From Candidatus Kuenenbacteria bacterium CG10_big_fil_rev_8_21_14_0_10_36_11 (GTDB lineage Bacteria > Patescibacteriota > Patescibacteriia > UBA2196), in contig PFBP01000050.1 of assembly GCA_002778535.1 (NCBI GenBank), forward strand, positions 1 through 5,643: 5,643 nucleotides of DNA, given 5' to 3'. Position numbers and translations under genes: made by a program. Below, piece by piece: positions 5,429 through 5,643 of the stretch; within the stretch, counting starts at the first letter, position 1, and each line of letters opens with the position of its first letter. The notes under the pieces were generated by a model, which had not been told where the DNA came from, did not search any database, and saw only the letters and a list, made by a program, of their open reading frames with translations.

Positions 5429-5643
5429 ATGATGATAGAGCGAAAAATAGCGGAAAATATAGAAAAAATCTTGGACAAAGAACCAAAGATAATTTTGCTT
5501 TATGGGCCAAGACAAGCAGGAAAAACTACTTTGCTAAATTTAATTTTATCAAAGGTTAACGAGCAAGAAGTCGCTTTTTTAATGGAAAAGATAAAACAAA
5601 GCAACAACACTGACAAATTCGCCAATTTTTATTTCTGGCGTAC
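5429..5643 (+). CDS. AAA_14-type ATPase with apparent internal deletion (partial, runs off window)
   Basis: ATG 5429 (followed at once by ATG 5432) opens a frame of 71 codons to the window edge. Residues 21-36 hold a textbook P-loop, IILLYGPRQAGKTTLL (Walker A Gly26-Thr33, Lys32). The next recognisable motif is FYFWR at 67-71. In this family that motif belongs to the C-terminal DUF4143 part; in the intact relative at 996-2378 the spacing from P-loop to FFWR is about 335 residues, here about 40. Walker B, sensor 1, the LAGR and PLSF signatures and the winged helix are missing. The join probably lies near residues 44-50 (5558-5578), where LSKVNEQ passes into VAFLMEKIKQ. The frame stays open, so the deletion is in phase. 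As seen it could bind nucleotide at most partially. It may be a remnant, or a short derivative whose end is outside the window. The start has no clear Shine-Dalgarno. Confidence 0.75.
   Translation, partial: MMIERKIAENIEKILDKEPKIILLYGPRQAGKTTLLNLILSKVNEQEVAFLMEKIKQSNNTDKFANFYFWR

Overview
The window looks like a piece of a small, AT-rich genome of the Patescibacteria/CPR type, possibly Parcubacteria-like. This rests on recognised protein styles (a CPR-type NYN protein, an AAA_14/DUF4143 ATPase, a large secreted LamG plus beta-helix plus DUF11 protein) and on AT-rich intergenic DNA with short-period repeats. No marker gene fixes the lineage. The code looks standard: no in-frame TGA occurs in about 1,600 codons and TGA ends the largest gene, which argues against the TGA=Gly code of Gracilibacteria/Absconditabacteria.

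Layout, all genes on the + strand: (1) the last 23 codons of an unknown gene (1-74). (2) A NYN-domain (LabA/DUF88-like) gene at 92-607 with an in-frame TAG at 179-181, where a Trp codon is expected. (3) A 388-bp non-coding stretch (608-995). It holds a minus-strand promoter and an intrinsic terminator that together outline a ~60-nt minus-strand RNA, one copy of a 17-bp direct repeat, two heptamer-repeat blocks, an 11-bp hairpin, and a sigma70-like promoter overlapped by a perfect 12-bp inverted repeat. (4) An intact 460-aa AAA+ ATPase of the AAA_14/DUF4143 type (996-2378). (5) An 82-bp gap with the second copy of the 17-bp repeat running into a 4 x 9-bp tandem array. (6) A large exported surface protein at 2461-5371, about 969 aa if joined, split by a one-base frameshift between about 3746 and 3781. 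(7) The start of a second AAA_14-type ATPase (5429 to the window end), which seems to have lost its middle: Walker A is followed only about 35 residues later by the C-terminal FYFWR motif.

The genes do not form an obvious pathway. The shared theme is accessory content (ATPases of a type often linked to mobile or defence loci, a secreted beta-helix protein) and damage: three of the four recognisable genes carry a nonsense codon, a frameshift or an apparent internal deletion. Either this is a decaying accessory region or the first two lesions are sequencing/assembly errors. The least expected non-coding signals are the promoter-embedded operator before the intact ATPase, the minus-strand RNA candidate, and the near-identical 16-bp start context shared by the NYN and surface-protein genes.
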